A stretch of DNA of 64,000 bases, from assembly GCF_004327335.1 (NCBI RefSeq), contig NZ_QJUO01000006.1, positions 62,001 to 126,000 of the forward strand, read 5' to 3'. The translations under genes were made by a program, and so were the position numbers. Of the stretch, positions 45,445 through 56,577 are shown piece by piece (the stretch's first letter is position 1; every line of letters begins with the position of its first letter). This DNA comes from Stutzerimonas kirkiae. GTDB taxonomy: Bacteria; Pseudomonadota; Gammaproteobacteria; Pseudomonadales; Pseudomonadaceae. The notes beneath the pieces were generated by a model, which did not search any database, was not told the DNA's origin, and saw only the letters and a list, made by a program, of their open reading frames with translations.

Positions 45445-45481
45445 GGGCGTAGGGCAGGCACTGGCATGCCGCGATCCGACG

Positions 45482-45518
45482 AAAAAGCCCCGCCTGGCGA
45501 ACCAGAGCGGGGCTTTTT
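45482..45518. terminator. Bidirectional intrinsic terminator of cyo operon
   Basis: AAAAAGCCCCGC (45482-45493) pairs perfectly with GCGGGGCTTTTT (45507-45518), giving a GC stem with T-tracts on both strands. It lies about 20 bases after the cyoE stop. Confidence 0.92.
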
Positions 45519-45540
45519 CGTGCTGCCGTGCGGTTGCGCG

Positions 45541-46494
45541 TCAGATGCGCGCCGCCACCACGGAGCAGAATCCTTTCTCGATATCCATGAACTGGTTGCA
45601 CAGGTGGTTGATGGAGGTCACCAGCACCTGTTGCGGGTTGGAGGACTGGAAATCCACCGACATCATCACACTGAGCATGGTGATGGTGACGATGGAGAAC
45701 ACGAACAGCTTGCGCGCCCACACCCGGTCGTCCACCGCCTTGTAGCCCGACACGCCCATCCACAGCCAGTAGGCGCCGCTCAGCGCGGCGACCACGAAGT
45801 AATTGTAGCCGGCGTAGCCGCTGATGGTCAGCATCAGGGTGGCGACGATGAACGCGGCGATGTACAGCACGATATGCCGCTTGGCCGCCGAGATGCCCTT
45901 GATCACCGGCAGTACCGGGATGTTGGCCGCCTGGTAGTCGTTGAAGCGGAAGATCGCGATGGCATAGGAATGCGGCATCTGCCACAGGCTGAAGATCAGC
46001 AGCAGGATCGCCGCGCCCATGTCGAACTCGTTGCTGACGGCGCAGTAGCCGACCACCGGCGGGGCCGCGCCCGACAGGCTGCCGACCAGGGTGCCGTAGA
46101 CCGAGTGGCGCTTCATCCACAGGCTGTAGACACCGACATAGACGACGAAGCCCATCAGCACCAGCATGACCGCCAACAGGTTGGTGGCCAGGTAGAGCAG
46201 GGCGACGCCGGCAATGCCCAGGACACAGGCGTAGACGATGGCATGGGCTGGCGAGACCAGCCCCTTGACCATGACCCGGTTGCGGGTCCGCTCCATCTTC
46301 TGGTCGATATCCCGGTCGATGTAGTTGTTGAACACGCAACCCGATGCAATCACCAGCGACACGCCCAGCGCGGTTGCGATGAACAGCGCCAGGTCGATGT
46401 CACCCCGGGAAGCCAGGAAGAAGCCACCGGCCACGGAAATCAGGTTCCCGAAGACGATCCCGGGCTTCACCAGGAGCAGGTATCGCTTGAGCAT
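45541..46494 (-). CDS. cyoE: Protohaem IX farnesyltransferase (haem O synthase)
   Basis: 317 residues from ATG 46494 (320 if ATG 46503 is used), with about nine membrane helices. It adds a farnesyl chain to haem B to make the haem O needed by cytochrome bo3. The prenyl-diphosphate motif [12 protein letters not shown] and the second acidic YxxK-type motif are intact. After the last helix there is a polar tail ([15 protein letters not shown]...) making it about 20 residues longer than usual. Last gene of cyoABCDE. Confidence 0.95.
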   Translation of the reverse strand: MLKRYLLLVKPGIVFGNLISVAGGFFLASRGDIDLALFIATALGVSLVIASGCVFNNYIDRDIDQKMERTRNRVMVKGLVSPAHAIVYACVLGIAGVALLYLATNLLAVMLVLMGFVVYVGVYSLWMKRHSVYGTLVGSLSGAAPPVVGYCAVSNEFDMGAAILLLIFSLWQMPHSYAIAIFRFNDYQAANIPVLPVIKGISAAKRHIVLYIAAFIVATLMLTISGYAGYNYFVVAALSGAYWLWMGVSGYKAVDDRVWARKLFVFSIVTITMLSVMMSVDFQSSNPQQVLVTSINHLCNQFMDIEKGFCSVVAARI

Positions 46495-46506
46495 GTGCCA
46501 CATTCT

Positions 46507-46848
46507 TCAGTTGATCATCATGTGGTAGTGCATGCTCCACATGACCCAGATCGACAGGCCGACCAGGAACACGATGAGCAGTACGGTGAAGATCATTGAA
46601 ATGGTGTTCCAGCGCCCTTCCGAATCGGTGTTCATGTGCAGGAAGTACACCAGGTGCACGAGGATCTGCACGATACCGAACAGCACGACGGTGATCAGGG
46701 TGGCACCACGGCTCAGGTTCAGCAGTTCCGGGTACATGATCAGCGCGAACGGGATTACCGTGAGGATCACCGACAGGATGAAACCGATCAGGTATTCCTT
46801 GGCGCTGCCGTGGCTTTCGCCAGCCGAATTGGTGTGTTCGTGAGCCAT
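46507..46848 (-). CDS. cyoD: Cytochrome bo3 oxidase subunit IV
   Basis: 113 residues, three membrane helices (EYLIGFILSVILTVIPFAL; GIVQILVHLVYFLHM; IVFLVGLSIWVMWSM). It is a small assembly and stability subunit. Its ATG overlaps the cyoC stop by one base (TGATG). The longer upstream frame is a shadow of cyoC. Confidence 0.95.
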   Translation of the reverse strand: MAHEHTNSAGESHGSAKEYLIGFILSVILTVIPFALIMYPELLNLSRGATLITVVLFGIVQILVHLVYFLHMNTDSEGRWNTISMIFTVLLIVFLVGLSIWVMWSMHYHMMIN

Positions 46849-47474
46849 CACAGCACTCCCAGCAGGTAAACGACGGTAAATACGCAGATCCAGACCACAT
46901 CGAGGAAGTGCCAGAACAGGCTGAGCAGGCCGATGCGTACCTTGTTGGTGTCGGTCAGGCCACGGCTGCTGACTTGCAGCATCAGTACGATCATCCACAG
47001 CAGGCCGGCGGTCACGTGCAGGCCGTGGGTGCCGACCAGGGTGAAGAACGCCGACCAGTAGGCGCTGGTGGTGGGACCGGCGCCTTCGTGGATCAGGTGG
47101 CTGAACTCGTACAGCTCGATGCTGAGGAAGATCGCCCCGAATACGAAGGTGACGCCGAGCCAGCGCAGTACCGCTCCCTTGTCACCGCGGTAGGTGGCGA
47201 GCATCGCCATGCCGTAGGTGATACTGGAGAACAGCAGGGCGAACGTCTCGATCAGTACCAGGTGCAGGCCCGGGCCGAGCATTTCCTTCGCGGTGGGGCC
47301 ACCGGCGAAGGCATTGCTCAGCACCGCGAAGGTGGCGAACAGCGTGGCGAAGATCAGCAGGTCGGTCATCAGGTAGACCCAGAAGCCGAACAGCTTTATC
47401 CCGCTGGTGTCGTGGTGATGCTCATGGTCGTGACCATGAGCGTCGTGGTTGTGAGTAGTTTCGATAGAGGACAT
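46848..47474 (-). CDS. cyoC: Cytochrome bo3 oxidase subunit III
   Basis: 208 residues. A His-rich N-terminal tail ([15 protein letters not shown]) precedes five membrane helices of the COX3 family ([46 protein letters not shown]). It starts 3 bases after cyoB. Confidence 0.96.
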   Translation of the reverse strand: MSSIETTHNHDAHGHDHEHHHDTSGIKLFGFWVYLMTDLLIFATLFATFAVLSNAFAGGPTAKEMLGPGLHLVLIETFALLFSSITYGMAMLATYRGDKGAVLRWLGVTFVFGAIFLSIELYEFSHLIHEGAGPTTSAYWSAFFTLVGTHGLHVTAGLLWMIVLMLQVSSRGLTDTNKVRIGLLSLFWHFLDVVWICVFTVVYLLGVL

Positions 47475-47477
47475 CGG

Positions 47478-49466
47478 TTATGCCTTTACGACTGCGTTGG
47501 CTTTGGCTTGTTGATGAGCCAGTTCGATACGGGCGATCTCGTCGGGCTGGACGTAGTAATCGATATCGTCGTCGTAGGAACGCACGATGAAACTGATTAC
47601 CGCGCCGGCCAGGCCGACGATGGCCAGCCACCAGATGTGCCAGATCAGCGCGAAACCCATGGCCGAGCAGAATAGCGCCACGATCAGGCCATTGCCGGTG
47701 TTCTTCGGCATGTGGATCGGCTCGTAGTGCTCGGGCACCGGCGCCAGCGCCACACCGGCCTTCTTGGCCTCGTGGAAGGCGTCGATCTTGTCGGCGGTCG
47801 GGATCACGGCGAAGTTGTAGAACGGCGGTGGCGAAGAGGTCGACCATTCCAGGGTACGGCCATCCCACGGGTCGCCGGTGACATCGCGGTTCTCGTTGCG
47901 CTTGACGATACTGGCGAGGATCTGCACCACAGTGAAGACGATACCGATACCGATCAGCACCGCACCGACCACGGCGACCTGCACCCAGGGGGTCCAGTCC
48001 GGGTTGTCGAAGTGGTTCAGGCGACGGGTCATGCCCATGAAGCCCAGCACGTACATCGGCATGAAGGCGAAGTAGAAGCCGATCAGCCAGCACCAGAAGG
48101 AGTAGCGGCCGAAACGGTCGATCAGCTTGAAGCCGAAGGCTTTCGGGAACCAGTAGGTGATGCCCACCAGGTAGCCGAACACCGCGCCGCCGATGATCAC
48201 GTTATGGAAGTGCGCGATCAGGAACAGGCTGTTGTGCAGCACGAAGTCCGCCGCCGGCACCGCCAGCAACACGCCGGTCATGCCGCCGATGGAGAAGGTG
48301 ACCAGGAAGCCCAGCACCATCCAGGTCATCGAGTTCAGCTCGTAGCGACCTCGGTAGATGGTGAACAGCCAGGTGAAGATCTTCACCCCGGTGGGGATGG
48401 CGATGATCGAGGTCATGATGCCGAAGAAGGCGTTGACGTTGGCGCCGGAGCCCATGGTGAAGAAGTGGTGCAGCCAGACCACGAAGGACAGCACGCCGAT
48501 GGCGGCGGTGGCCCAGACCATCGAGGTGTAGCCGAACAGTTTCTTGCGCGAGAAGGTGGCGACCACTTCCGAGAACACGCCGAACGCCGGCAGGATCAGG
48601 ATGTACACCTCGGGGTGGCCCCAGATCCAGAACAGGTTGACGTACATCATCGGATTCCCACCAAGCTCATTGGTGAAGAAGTGGAAGTCCAGGTAGCGGT
48701 CGAGGGTCAGCATGGCCAGCGCAGCGGTCAGCGGCGGGAAGGCGCCGGCGATGAGGACGCAGGTGATGAGGATGGTCCAGGTGAAGATCGGCATCTTCAT
48801 CAGGCTCATGCCGGGGGCGCGCATCTTCATGATGGTGGCGATGAAGTTGACGGCGGTCAGGGTCGTTCCCAGCCCCGATAGCTGCATGCTCCAGATGTAG
48901 TAGTCCATCCCCACCCCGGGACTGTATTCGATCCCCGATAGTGGCGGGTAGGCGACCCAGCCGGTCTTGGCGAACTCGCCCAGGCCCAGCGACAGGTTGA
49001 TCAGTACCGCGCCGCCGACGAACAGCCAGAAGCTCAGCGAGTTCAGGTAGGGGAAGGCGACGTCGCGGGCGCCGATCTGCAGCGGCACGACGATGTTCAT
49101 CAGGCCGGTGACCAGTGGCATCGCCACGAAGATCAGCATGATGATGCCGTGGGCGGTGAAGATCTGGTCGTAGTGCTCGGGCGGCAGGTAGCCCTGGTTG
49201 TCACCGTGGGCCATGGCCAGGTGGGTACGCATCATGATGGCGTCGGCGAAGCCGCGCACCAGCATGACCAGGGCGACGATGATGTACATCACGCCGATCT
49301 TCTTGTGGTCCACCGAGGTGAACCATTCTTTCCACAGGTAGCCCCACTTCTTGAAGTAGGTCAGCGCCGCGACCACCGCCAGGCCACCCAGCGCAATCAC
49401 TGCGAGGGTGATCATGACGATCGGCTCGTGATACGGCACCGCATCCAGAGTCAGTTTTCCAAGCAT
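47478..49466 (-). CDS. cyoB: Cytochrome bo3 ubiquinol oxidase subunit I
   Basis: 662 residues, the catalytic haem-copper subunit. It oxidises ubiquinol, reduces oxygen to water and pumps protons. Visible are [15 protein letters not shown] (Cu-B histidine and cross-linked Tyr), [10 protein letters not shown] (two Cu-B histidines), the [10 protein letters not shown] haem ligands and [11 protein letters not shown] with the low-spin haem histidine. It lies 2 bases after cyoA. Confidence 0.97.
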   Translation of the reverse strand: MLGKLTLDAVPYHEPIVMITLAVIALGGLAVVAALTYFKKWGYLWKEWFTSVDHKKIGVMYIIVALVMLVRGFADAIMMRTHLAMAHGDNQGYLPPEHYDQIFTAHGIIMLIFVAMPLVTGLMNIVVPLQIGARDVAFPYLNSLSFWLFVGGAVLINLSLGLGEFAKTGWVAYPPLSGIEYSPGVGMDYYIWSMQLSGLGTTLTAVNFIATIMKMRAPGMSLMKMPIFTWTILITCVLIAGAFPPLTAALAMLTLDRYLDFHFFTNELGGNPMMYVNLFWIWGHPEVYILILPAFGVFSEVVATFSRKKLFGYTSMVWATAAIGVLSFVVWLHHFFTMGSGANVNAFFGIMTSIIAIPTGVKIFTWLFTIYRGRYELNSMTWMVLGFLVTFSIGGMTGVLLAVPAADFVLHNSLFLIAHFHNVIIGGAVFGYLVGITYWFPKAFGFKLIDRFGRYSFWCWLIGFYFAFMPMYVLGFMGMTRRLNHFDNPDWTPWVQVAVVGAVLIGIGIVFTVVQILASIVKRNENRDVTGDPWDGRTLEWSTSSPPPFYNFAVIPTADKIDAFHEAKKAGVALAPVPEHYEPIHMPKNTGNGLIVALFCSAMGFALIWHIWWLAIVGLAGAVISFIVRSYDDDIDYYVQPDEIARIELAHQQAKANAVVKA

Positions 49467-49468
49467 CT

Positions 49469-50395
49469 CTATTCCTCCGCGCCGGCTTCGCTGTGCGCAG
49501 TCGTACTTTCAGGTTCTTTCGTGTCCAGGCCGACGACGTACTGGCCGATGACCGTCTTGAACAGATTGGGTTCGACCTGGCCGTAGTACTTGACCGGGTG
49601 GATCGGGTAGCGGTGGTTGACCATCTCGCCGCGCTCGCCGAGTTTCTTGAAGGCGGCGAAGTCGAGGGTCTCGTCCGCGCCACGGGCCTTCTCGAGCCAC
49701 TCTTCGAAGGCCTGGTCGCTGACCGAGTGCGTGGTGAAGCGCATGGCCGAGAAGCCGATACCGCTGTAGTTGCCGGACTGGCCGAAGAACTCGCCCTGCT
49801 CGTTGGCGATCAGGTTGAGCTGGGTGCGCTGGCCGCCCATGGCGTAGATCATGCCGCCCAGTTGCGGGATCGACAGGGTGTTCATGGTGGTGTCGGAGGT
49901 GATGTGGAAGGTCACCGGGGTCTTCTCCGGGATCACCAGCTCATTGACCACCGCGACGCCCTGTTCCGGGTAGATGAACAGCCACTTCCAGTCGAGGGAC
50001 ACCACTTCGACATGCAGCGGCGGCTTGTCGGAGTCGAGCGGACGGTAGGGGTCGAGGGAGTGCGAAGTCTTCCAGATGAGCACCGCCAGGATGGCGACGA
50101 TGATCAGCGGAACACCCCAGACGACCAGCTCGATCTTGTACGAATGCGACCATTCGGGCGTGTAGCTGGCATCCTTGTTGGTGGAGCGGTAACGCCAGCC
50201 GAACACGAAGGTCATGATGATCACGGGGATGACCACGATCAGCATCAGTCCGACGGCAATCAGGATCAGCCTGCCCTGTTCGGCGCCGACCTGCCCCTTG
50301 GAGTCGAACAGCGCCCAGTCACAACCGCTCAGGGCAGCCAGGGCGAATGTCATCAGGAGCAGGCGTAGATAGCGATGGCACTTCTCTTCTTTCAT
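49469..50395 (-). CDS. cyoA: Cytochrome bo3 oxidase subunit II
   Basis: 308 residues, a lipoprotein: the lipobox ALSGC places the lipid-modified Cys at 25. Two membrane helices follow, then a cupredoxin-like periplasmic domain without the Cu-A ligands, as expected for a quinol oxidase ([36 protein letters not shown]). ATG at 50395 starts the signal; it is the first gene of the operon. Confidence 0.96.
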   Translation of the reverse strand: MKEEKCHRYLRLLLMTFALAALSGCDWALFDSKGQVGAEQGRLILIAVGLMLIVVIPVIIMTFVFGWRYRSTNKDASYTPEWSHSYKIELVVWGVPLIIVAILAVLIWKTSHSLDPYRPLDSDKPPLHVEVVSLDWKWLFIYPEQGVAVVNELVIPEKTPVTFHITSDTTMNTLSIPQLGGMIYAMGGQRTQLNLIANEQGEFFGQSGNYSGIGFSAMRFTTHSVSDQAFEEWLEKARGADETLDFAAFKKLGERGEMVNHRYPIHPVKYYGQVEPNLFKTVIGQYVVGLDTKEPESTTAHSEAGAEE

Positions 50396-50755
50396 TTCAC
50401 GACTCTTCAGCAAAGTGATGTCCCACACCCCGGACTCATGCGGACCGCTTGCACGGCACACGCTGGGGTATCCGGTGAAAAAAGCCTGTCGAGGCCTGGA
50501 GACTGCACGCGAGTCAGCCTGAAAGCCTGTCGGGGTCATGCGAGGGGCAACATGATGATGTTGGAAAACGCCGGGTGCAAATCAATATCGATTGTTGGTA
50601 GTTGTAAATATCCATTTGAAATGTAATGGATTAAGCCTCCTGGGGACTGTGGGCGTAGAATTGTAGGGGCCTGGCGAGGTCATCCAGGTGGCGGTAGGAC
50701 TGCATGGGCGGTACCGAATGCGACAATGCGTCGCACTTTGCGACCCCGTGCCGCA
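50396..50755. other. cyo promoter region, no gene seen
   Basis: 360 bases between cyoA and the DUF6436 stop. The stretch 50570-50640 is notably AT-rich for this genome and includes CAATATCGATTG (50582-50593), an imperfect dyad. I see no clear Anr or Fur box. Short frames here are not gene-like. Confidence 0.4.
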
Positions 50756-51349
50756 TCATGTTCCCCAGTCGCAGTAGCAGCCAACGGCCAGGTTGCTGGA
50801 CAGCGACAGCTTGCGGCCCGAGGTCAGCGCATCGAGTACCGGCTCGACGAAACTGTTGCTGGAGTTGCACACCAACCCTTCGCTGTAGGGGCCGGCATAG
50901 GCCAGCTCGCCGTCCTTGTCCCAGATCGCCAGCGCCGGGCTCGCTGGCAGCGCCTCCATCCCCTCGATGGCCGGCAGCGCCTTCATATGGCCTTGCAGGA
51001 AGGGCGCGAGTTCGCCACTGCTGCCCGGCCTCTGCACGCTGTAGAACTCGATGCCGGCGAAGCGGTAGATACCGATCAGGTAGCGCAGGTGGGCATCGGG
51101 CTCCTTGTTGCAGCGCTTGCAGGCCGGGTCCCAGAAATGCACCACGCGGATCGGCCCCGGCCCGGCCAGTTCGGGCGGCAGGCGCAGCGTCTCGCCATGG
51201 AAGAACACCGCCTGTTCGCTGTAGGGGCGCAGGTAGGCGGCGCCGGTACGCCACCAGATCAGTGTGATGGCCAGCAGGATCAGCAGGATCAACGCGATGA
51301 CCAGGTGCTTGAAGGTCAGCCGCTGCACGGCACTGCGCAGCAGGCTCAT
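50756..51349 (-). CDS. DUF6436 thioredoxin-like membrane-anchored protein
   Basis: 197 residues. One N-terminal membrane anchor (about 17-33), then a periplasmic thioredoxin-like domain with Cys77-Lys-Arg-Cys80 in HFWDPACKRC, and two further cysteines near the C-terminus (GCYCDWGT). It is likely involved in periplasmic thiol chemistry. The start overlaps the upstream small gene by 4 bases. Confidence 0.78.
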   Translation of the reverse strand: MSLLRSAVQRLTFKHLVIALILLILLAITLIWWRTGAAYLRPYSEQAVFFHGETLRLPPELAGPGPIRVVHFWDPACKRCNKEPDAHLRYLIGIYRFAGIEFYSVQRPGSSGELAPFLQGHMKALPAIEGMEALPASPALAIWDKDGELAYAGPYSEGLVCNSSNSFVEPVLDALTSGRKLSLSSNLAVGCYCDWGT

Positions 51350-51609
51350 GGCTCACGTCCGAACTTGCGTTTGAACTGCTTCTCCATTTCCTTGCAACTG
51401 TCGCGGGTGAAGCTGCGCTCGGTGTCCTCGGCGCGTTGCCAGCACAGCTCGATCGCCTGGCGCTCGTTGGCCTCGATCGCTTCATCCTGCGGCTTGGTCA
51501 TGATGTAGATGATCGCGGTATAGACCAGCGCGATAAAGGCCAGCCCGGCCAGCAACAGCCCGAGGCAACCACGCCGGCTGAGCGCCGTGGACCTGTCTTT
51601 TTCACCCAT
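51346..51609 (-). CDS. Small single-pass membrane protein
   Basis: 87 residues. Membrane helix about 18-37 (CLGLLLAGLAFIALVYTAIIY) followed by a charged helical tail with two cysteines (LCWQRAED, DSCKEMEKQFKRKFG). I recognise no family. It is coupled to the DUF6436 gene (ATGA) and may be its partner. ATG at 51609 is chosen over 51618 because GGTGGTGAT precedes it. Confidence 0.72.
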   Translation of the reverse strand: MGEKDRSTALSRRGCLGLLLAGLAFIALVYTAIIYIMTKPQDEAIEANERQAIELCWQRAEDTERSFTRDSCKEMEKQFKRKFGREP

Positions 51610-51751
51610 GATCACCACCTCTGTGCACGAAGAGGCGGCAATCTAGCATTTTTGGCCGGGAATGAGAGGCATCCCTTTCCGGGGGCCACGGCTTGCAACA
51701 TATCGGCCGGCTTTCCGTGCGGTACCCTGCGACGACCCTGGCTGCAGTTTC

Positions 51752-52933
51752 TCAGGGGCGAGCCCTGCGCAGCAGGTACAGGCTGAGCGCCATGCCGGCC
51801 AAGGCCAGCAGGGCCGCCACCAGGAAGATCGAGGCATAGCCGAAGGCGCTGGCGACCACCCCCATCAAGGGCCCGGCGAGCCCCAGCGCCAGGTCGAAGA
51901 ACAGCGCATAGGCGCCGAGCGCCGAGCTGCGGCTGGCGGCGGGAATGCGTGCGATCACCTCGACGCCGAGCGCCGGATAGACCAGCGACAGGCCGGCGCC
52001 GGTCAGCGCCGCGCCGCAGAGCGCGAGCCACGGGGCTGGGGCCAGCCACAGCAGGAGCAGGCCGCTGCTCTCGATGGCCAGGCAGATCGCCGCGACACGG
52101 TAGCCGCTGTGGCGCTTGATGGCGTCGGACAACAGCAGCCGGGCACCGATGAAGGCCAGGCCGAAGGCCGAAAGGCAGTACGCGGCATGCTCCCAGCCGA
52201 GGCTGGCGTAATACAGGGTGATGAAGGTCGCCAGGGTGCCGAAGCCGATCGAGCCGAACCCCAGTGCGACGCCATTCGGTGCGACGGTCAGGAATACATT
52301 GCGAAAGGGCATGCGCAGGCCCTGTACGAGCGGCGCGGGTGTCTTGCCCCGGGCCAGCGACAGGGCGCCTATACCGAGCAGGGCGACCAGGCTGCCAAGA
52401 CTCCACAGGCCGAGGTTGGCGACCATCAGTACGCCCAGGGGCGCCCCCAGGGCGATGCCACCATAGGCTGCGATGCCGTTCCAGGAAATCACCCGGGCGG
52501 TATTCTCCGCGCCGAAACGGCCGATGCCCCAACTGATCGCACCTGTACCGACCAGCCCCAGGGACATGCCCAGGATCACGCGGCCGACGAGCAGGGTGCC
52601 GGTGCCGAGCAAGGGGGCCTGGAGGTGCAGGGTGGTCGAGATCAGTGTCAAGGCCCCGCTTGCGGCGCAGCCCGCCAGTCCCAGGAGCACGGCGTACTTG
52701 GGGCCATTGCGGTCCGCCACGGCGCCGGTGACGGGCCTGGACAGCAGAGTGGCGAGGTATTGCGTGCCGATGACCACACCCGCCATCACCGAGCCATGGC
52801 CGAGCCCATCGAGAACGTAGCCGGGCAACACGGCCAGGGGCAGGCCGGCGCAGAGATAACCGACGAATGCAAAGACCACGATGGAGACGATTTGCCGGGT
52901 CGTTGCAGCGGCGAGCGGCGGATGGGCAGCCAT
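51752..52933 (-). CDS. MFS transporter, YhhS/YfcJ-like
   Basis: 393 residues with twelve membrane helices. The loop motif [16 protein letters not shown] between helices 2 and 3 marks the major facilitator family, and the sequence resembles the YhhS/YfcJ group of putative drug or sugar exporters. The substrate is unknown. Upstream in-frame codons extend into a non-coding, hairpin-bearing region. Confidence 0.87.
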   Translation of the reverse strand: MAAHPPLAAATTRQIVSIVVFAFVGYLCAGLPLAVLPGYVLDGLGHGSVMAGVVIGTQYLATLLSRPVTGAVADRNGPKYAVLLGLAGCAASGALTLISTTLHLQAPLLGTGTLLVGRVILGMSLGLVGTGAISWGIGRFGAENTARVISWNGIAAYGGIALGAPLGVLMVANLGLWSLGSLVALLGIGALSLARGKTPAPLVQGLRMPFRNVFLTVAPNGVALGFGSIGFGTLATFITLYYASLGWEHAAYCLSAFGLAFIGARLLLSDAIKRHSGYRVAAICLAIESSGLLLLWLAPAPWLALCGAALTGAGLSLVYPALGVEVIARIPAASRSSALGAYALFFDLALGLAGPLMGVVASAFGYASIFLVAALLALAGMALSLYLLRRARP

Positions 52934-53290
52934 GGAAAACCTTACCTTGTGTCGCACGGTGGCGCGGAGAGGCGCCATCATCGCCCTGGCGACCCGCCGA
53001 GGAAAGACCCCGGCCCTTCGGGTCGTGCGAGCAATAGCTCCCGCTGTCGTCGCAGGACTTGGCAAGGGAGCGACCATTGCCTGCGTCCTGCGCACTCTCC
53101 AGGGATGGGGTGAATGCCGCAAGCCTGTCGGCAACGGGCGCGGCCTGACCGGGGCTATTTCTCGCGGCCACGCAGCTTGCGCCGAAACGCCAACAGACCC
53201 CGGGCGGGTGCGCCGCGCGTACCGGGGATGGCGGGCGTCGATCGTCCAGGTGCGCACGGCGCACCCGCGATGCAGCCAGCCATTGCGCGA
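52934..53290. other. Intergenic with family B hairpin
   Basis: 357 bases. A family B-like palindrome lies at about 53204-53272 (GGGTGCGCCGCGCG paired with GCGCACGGCGCACCC). No gene-like frame is seen. It separates the MFS gene from the 3' end of the GMC oxidoreductase operon. Confidence 0.5.
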
Positions 53291-54907
53291 TCAGCCTGCC
53301 GGCGCTTCCTGGCTACCGAGGATCAGCTCGGCAGCCTTCTCGCCGATCATGATGCAGGGTGCGTTGGTGTTGCCGCTGATCAGCGTCGGCATGATCGAGG
53401 CATCGGCCACGCGCAGGTTGGCCAGGCCACGGACCTTCAACTCGGGCGTCACCACCGACGCCTCGTCGCTGCCCATGCGGCAGGTGCCGACCGGGTGGAA
53501 CACGGTGGCGGCGTAGTCGCGCAGGTGCGCCAGCAGTTGCTCGTCGCTCTGCACCTGCGGCCCCGGCAGCATTTCTTCGCCGCGCAGGCCGTCGAACTCC
53601 GGCTGGGCGAGAATCCGCCGCGCCAGCTTGACCCCCTCCACCAGCACCTTGGCATCGGCCTCGTCGCTGAAGAAGTTGAAGTCGATCGACAGGCTGCGGC
53701 CTTCGCCCAGGCGCACTTCGCCGATGCTCTTCGGGCGCAGCACGCAAGTGTGGATGGCGTAGCCATGGCCCCACTCGAACAGCCGCCCGCGATGGCTGCG
53801 GTAGCCGGGCACGAAGTGCATCTGCACGTCGGGCAGGCTATCGGCCAGGGGCGTGCGGGCGAAGCCGCCGGCCTCGACGTAGTTGGTGGTCAGCCAGCCC
53901 ATCTTGCGCGCCAGGTACTGGAACGGCGCGGCCAGCACCTTGGGCAGCGAGCCGAGGGAGAAGCCCAGCGACATCGGGCTTTTCGAACGCACGGTGACCA
54001 GCCCGTCGATATGGTCCTGCAGGTTCTTGCCGACACCGGGCAGATCGACCCGGCAGGCCACGCCGGCGGCCTCCAGTTCGGCCTTGGGGCCGATGCCGGA
54101 CTTGAGCAGGATGTGCGGCGAGCCCAGCGCACCGGCGCAGAGGATGGTTTCGCGGGTGCAGTTCAGGGTTCGCCACTCGCCGTTCTGGCGCAGCTCCAGG
54201 CCGCTCACGCGCTCGCCATCGAGCAGCAGCCGTTCCACTTCGCAGCCGGTCAGCACGGTCAGGTTGTCGCGCTGGCGCACCGGCGCGACGAAGGCGCGGT
54301 AGCTGGACAGCCGGCGCGCATCCTTCTGGGTGACGTTGTAGATACCCGCACCCTCCTGGGTGCCGCCGTTGAAGTCGTCGTTGCGGTGCAGGCCGATACG
54401 CTCGGCGGCACGGATATAGCGTTCCGACAATGGATTGGGGTTGCGCGGGCGATCCACCAGCAATTCGCCCTGGGTGCCGTGGTACTGCAGCGACTGGCCG
54501 AGGCGGTTGCCTTCGGACTTCTTGAAGTACGGCAGCACGTCGTTCCAGCCCCAGCCGGGGCAGCCGGCGGCTTCCCAGCGGTCGTAGTCGCTGGCGTCGC
54601 CACGGATGTAGATCATGCTGTTCATCGCGCTGGAGCCGCCGAGGGCCTTGCCGCGCGGGGTGTGCAGGCTGCGCCCGGAAAGGTTCTTCTGCGGCGCGGA
54701 GAAGTAGTTCCAGCTGAACACCTTGCTCTTGTACAGGGTGATGGTGCCGGCCGGCACCTGCACGCGCGGGCTGGCATCGCTGCCGCCGGCCTCGATCAGG
54801 CAGACGCGCACGGCCGGGTCGGCGCTCAGGCGGTTGGCCAGCACGCAGCCGGCGGAGCCGGCGCCGACGATCAGGTAGTCGTAGCTGTGGTCGTTTTCGC
54901 TGGACAT
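53291..54907 (-). CDS. GMC-family (choline dehydrogenase-like) oxidoreductase
   Basis: 538 residues. FAD-binding motif LIVGAGSAGC at 12-21, GMC signatures GKALGGSSAMNSMIYIRG and GALGSPHILLKSGIG, and the catalytic region VFHPVGTCRMG near the C-terminus with NTNAPCIMIGEKAA. Such enzymes oxidise alcohols such as choline or polyethylene glycols to aldehydes. It starts 2 bases after the ABC ATPase, so it probably acts on the imported compound. The choline genes betB and betI are not present. Confidence 0.9.
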   Translation of the reverse strand: MSSENDHSYDYLIVGAGSAGCVLANRLSADPAVRVCLIEAGGSDASPRVQVPAGTITLYKSKVFSWNYFSAPQKNLSGRSLHTPRGKALGGSSAMNSMIYIRGDASDYDRWEAAGCPGWGWNDVLPYFKKSEGNRLGQSLQYHGTQGELLVDRPRNPNPLSERYIRAAERIGLHRNDDFNGGTQEGAGIYNVTQKDARRLSSYRAFVAPVRQRDNLTVLTGCEVERLLLDGERVSGLELRQNGEWRTLNCTRETILCAGALGSPHILLKSGIGPKAELEAAGVACRVDLPGVGKNLQDHIDGLVTVRSKSPMSLGFSLGSLPKVLAAPFQYLARKMGWLTTNYVEAGGFARTPLADSLPDVQMHFVPGYRSHRGRLFEWGHGYAIHTCVLRPKSIGEVRLGEGRSLSIDFNFFSDEADAKVLVEGVKLARRILAQPEFDGLRGEEMLPGPQVQSDEQLLAHLRDYAATVFHPVGTCRMGSDEASVVTPELKVRGLANLRVADASIMPTLISGNTNAPCIMIGEKAAELILGSQEAPAG

Positions 54908-54909
54908 GT

Positions 54910-55743
54910 TCAGTGCACCTCTTCCAGGTCGTCATGCAGCAGTTCGAGAATCTGCCGTTTCATGCGGATGAATTCGGGTTCCATGACCACTTCCAGGTTG
55001 CGCGGGCGCTCGATCGGCACGTCGAGGATTTCCTTGATCCGCCCCGGCCGGGCGCCCATCACATAGATGCGGTCGGCGAGCAGGATGGCTTCGTCGATAT
55101 CGTGGGTGACGAATACCACGGTCTTCTTGCTGTTGCCCCATACCCGCAGTAGCAGTTGCTGCATCTGCAGGCGGGTCTGGCTGTCGAGGGCGCCGAAGGG
55201 CTCGTCCATCAGCAGGATCTGCGGGTCGTTGGCCAGCGCGCGGGCGATCGCCACGCGCTGCATCATGCCGCCGGAGAGCTGCTTGGGGTAATGCTCGGAG
55301 AACTTCTTCAGCCCCACTTCCGCCAGGTAGAACTCGACGATGGTATTGATCTCGCTCGATTCCAGCCCCCGGCGCTTGAGGCCGAACTCGATGTTCTGGC
55401 GCACCGTCAGCCAGGGGAACAGGGTATAGCCCTGGAACACCATGCCACGGTCCGAGCCCGGCCCCTCGACCTTCTGCCCGCCGACGTAGATGGCGCCATC
55501 GCTGGGCTCGTTGAGGCCGGCGGTGAGGTAGAGCAGGCTCGACTTGCCGCAGCCGGACGGGCCGACGATCACCGCGAACTGCTGGTCCGGCACCTCGAAC
55601 GAGACCTGGTCCAGCGCGGTGAAGGTTTCGCCCTTGGGCGACTGGTAGCGCAGGCTGACGCTGTCCACCCGCAGGCGCGCGGCAACCTCGGCGTACTCGC
55701 TGAGCGCCGGCATGATGTAGGGTTTCTTGGCTATTGTGCCCAT
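54910..55743 (-). CDS. SsuB/TauB-type ABC ATPase
   Basis: 277 residues. Walker A GPSGCGKSS, Q-loop VFQGYTLFPW, signature LSGGMMQRVA, Walker B ILLMDEPFGALD and switch THDIDEA are all intact. ATG at 55743 overlaps the permease gene by 13 bases; ATG at 55713 is another possible start. It serves the nitrate/sulfonate/taurine importer type. Confidence 0.92.
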   Translation of the reverse strand: MGTIAKKPYIMPALSEYAEVAARLRVDSVSLRYQSPKGETFTALDQVSFEVPDQQFAVIVGPSGCGKSSLLYLTAGLNEPSDGAIYVGGQKVEGPGSDRGMVFQGYTLFPWLTVRQNIEFGLKRRGLESSEINTIVEFYLAEVGLKKFSEHYPKQLSGGMMQRVAIARALANDPQILLMDEPFGALDSQTRLQMQQLLLRVWGNSKKTVVFVTHDIDEAILLADRIYVMGARPGRIKEILDVPIERPRNLEVVMEPEFIRMKRQILELLHDDLEEVH

Positions 55744-56534
55744 GCGGTCACCTTCAGGCGGAGAAAGCGGAACAGTTGGTCGGTGATCAGCCCGAGCAGG
55801 CCGATGATGGCGATGGCCAGGAAGATCACGTCCACCTGGAAGCCGCGCATGGCCTTGAGGCTGATATAGCCCAGGCCGCTGCTGGCGGCGACCAGCTCGG
55901 CCACCACCAGGTAGGTCCAGGCCCAGCCCATGGTTACCCGCAGGGTATCGAGGATGCCCGGCAGCGAGGCCGGGCCGAGCACATGGAAGATCACGTCGCG
56001 GCGGTTGGCGCCGAGGGTGTAGCTGGCGTTGATCAGGTCCTTGGAAACGCCCCTGGAAACGTCCGCGATCATCACCAGTTGCTGGAAGAACACGCCGAAG
56101 ATGATCACCGCCACGCGTTGCTCCAGGCCGATACCGATCCACAGAATGAACAGCGGCACGAAGGAAGTCACCGGCAGGTAGCGGATGAAGTTCACCAGGG
56201 GTTCGAGAATGGCCTGGACGATACGGAAGCTGCCCATCAGCAGCCCCAGCGGCACCGACACCAGCGCCGAGATGCTGAAGCCGATCAGCACCACTTCCAG
56301 GCTGGCCAGCACGTGTTTGTCCAGCGTGCCGTCGGCGGCCAGGCGCTGGCCGGCGTCGAGCACCTGGCCGGGGGTCGGCAGGAACATCGAGGGGATCACC
56401 CCGCCATAGGAAAGGCCGGCCCACAGGCCCAGCAGGGCAAGCCAGCCGGACAGCCCCGCCAGCCACACCAGCGGCGCCGGCAGGCTGGCCTTGGGCGTCA
56501 GGCAGCGGCTCAGGAGCGAGTTGCGGCGAGTCAT
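55731..56534 (-). CDS. SsuC/TauC-type ABC permease
   Basis: 267 residues, about six membrane helices, with the EAA loop INASYTLGANRRDVIFHVLGP. It pairs with itself as the pore of the importer. It overlaps the ATPase gene by 13 bases and is 130 bases downstream of the binding-protein gene, with a hairpin between. Confidence 0.92.
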   Translation of the reverse strand: MTRRNSLLSRCLTPKASLPAPLVWLAGLSGWLALLGLWAGLSYGGVIPSMFLPTPGQVLDAGQRLAADGTLDKHVLASLEVVLIGFSISALVSVPLGLLMGSFRIVQAILEPLVNFIRYLPVTSFVPLFILWIGIGLEQRVAVIIFGVFFQQLVMIADVSRGVSKDLINASYTLGANRRDVIFHVLGPASLPGILDTLRVTMGWAWTYLVVAELVAASSGLGYISLKAMRGFQVDVIFLAIAIIGLLGLITDQLFRFLRLKVTAWAQ

Positions 56535-56577
56535 GCTTGTTGTCTCCGATTGCTATGCAAGGCGAACGGGTGGGACC

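Noticed and set aside
53291-54907. Choline dehydrogenase betA
   Set aside because: GMC motifs fit, but betB, betI and choline transporters are absent and the partner importer is of the Tau/Ssu class.
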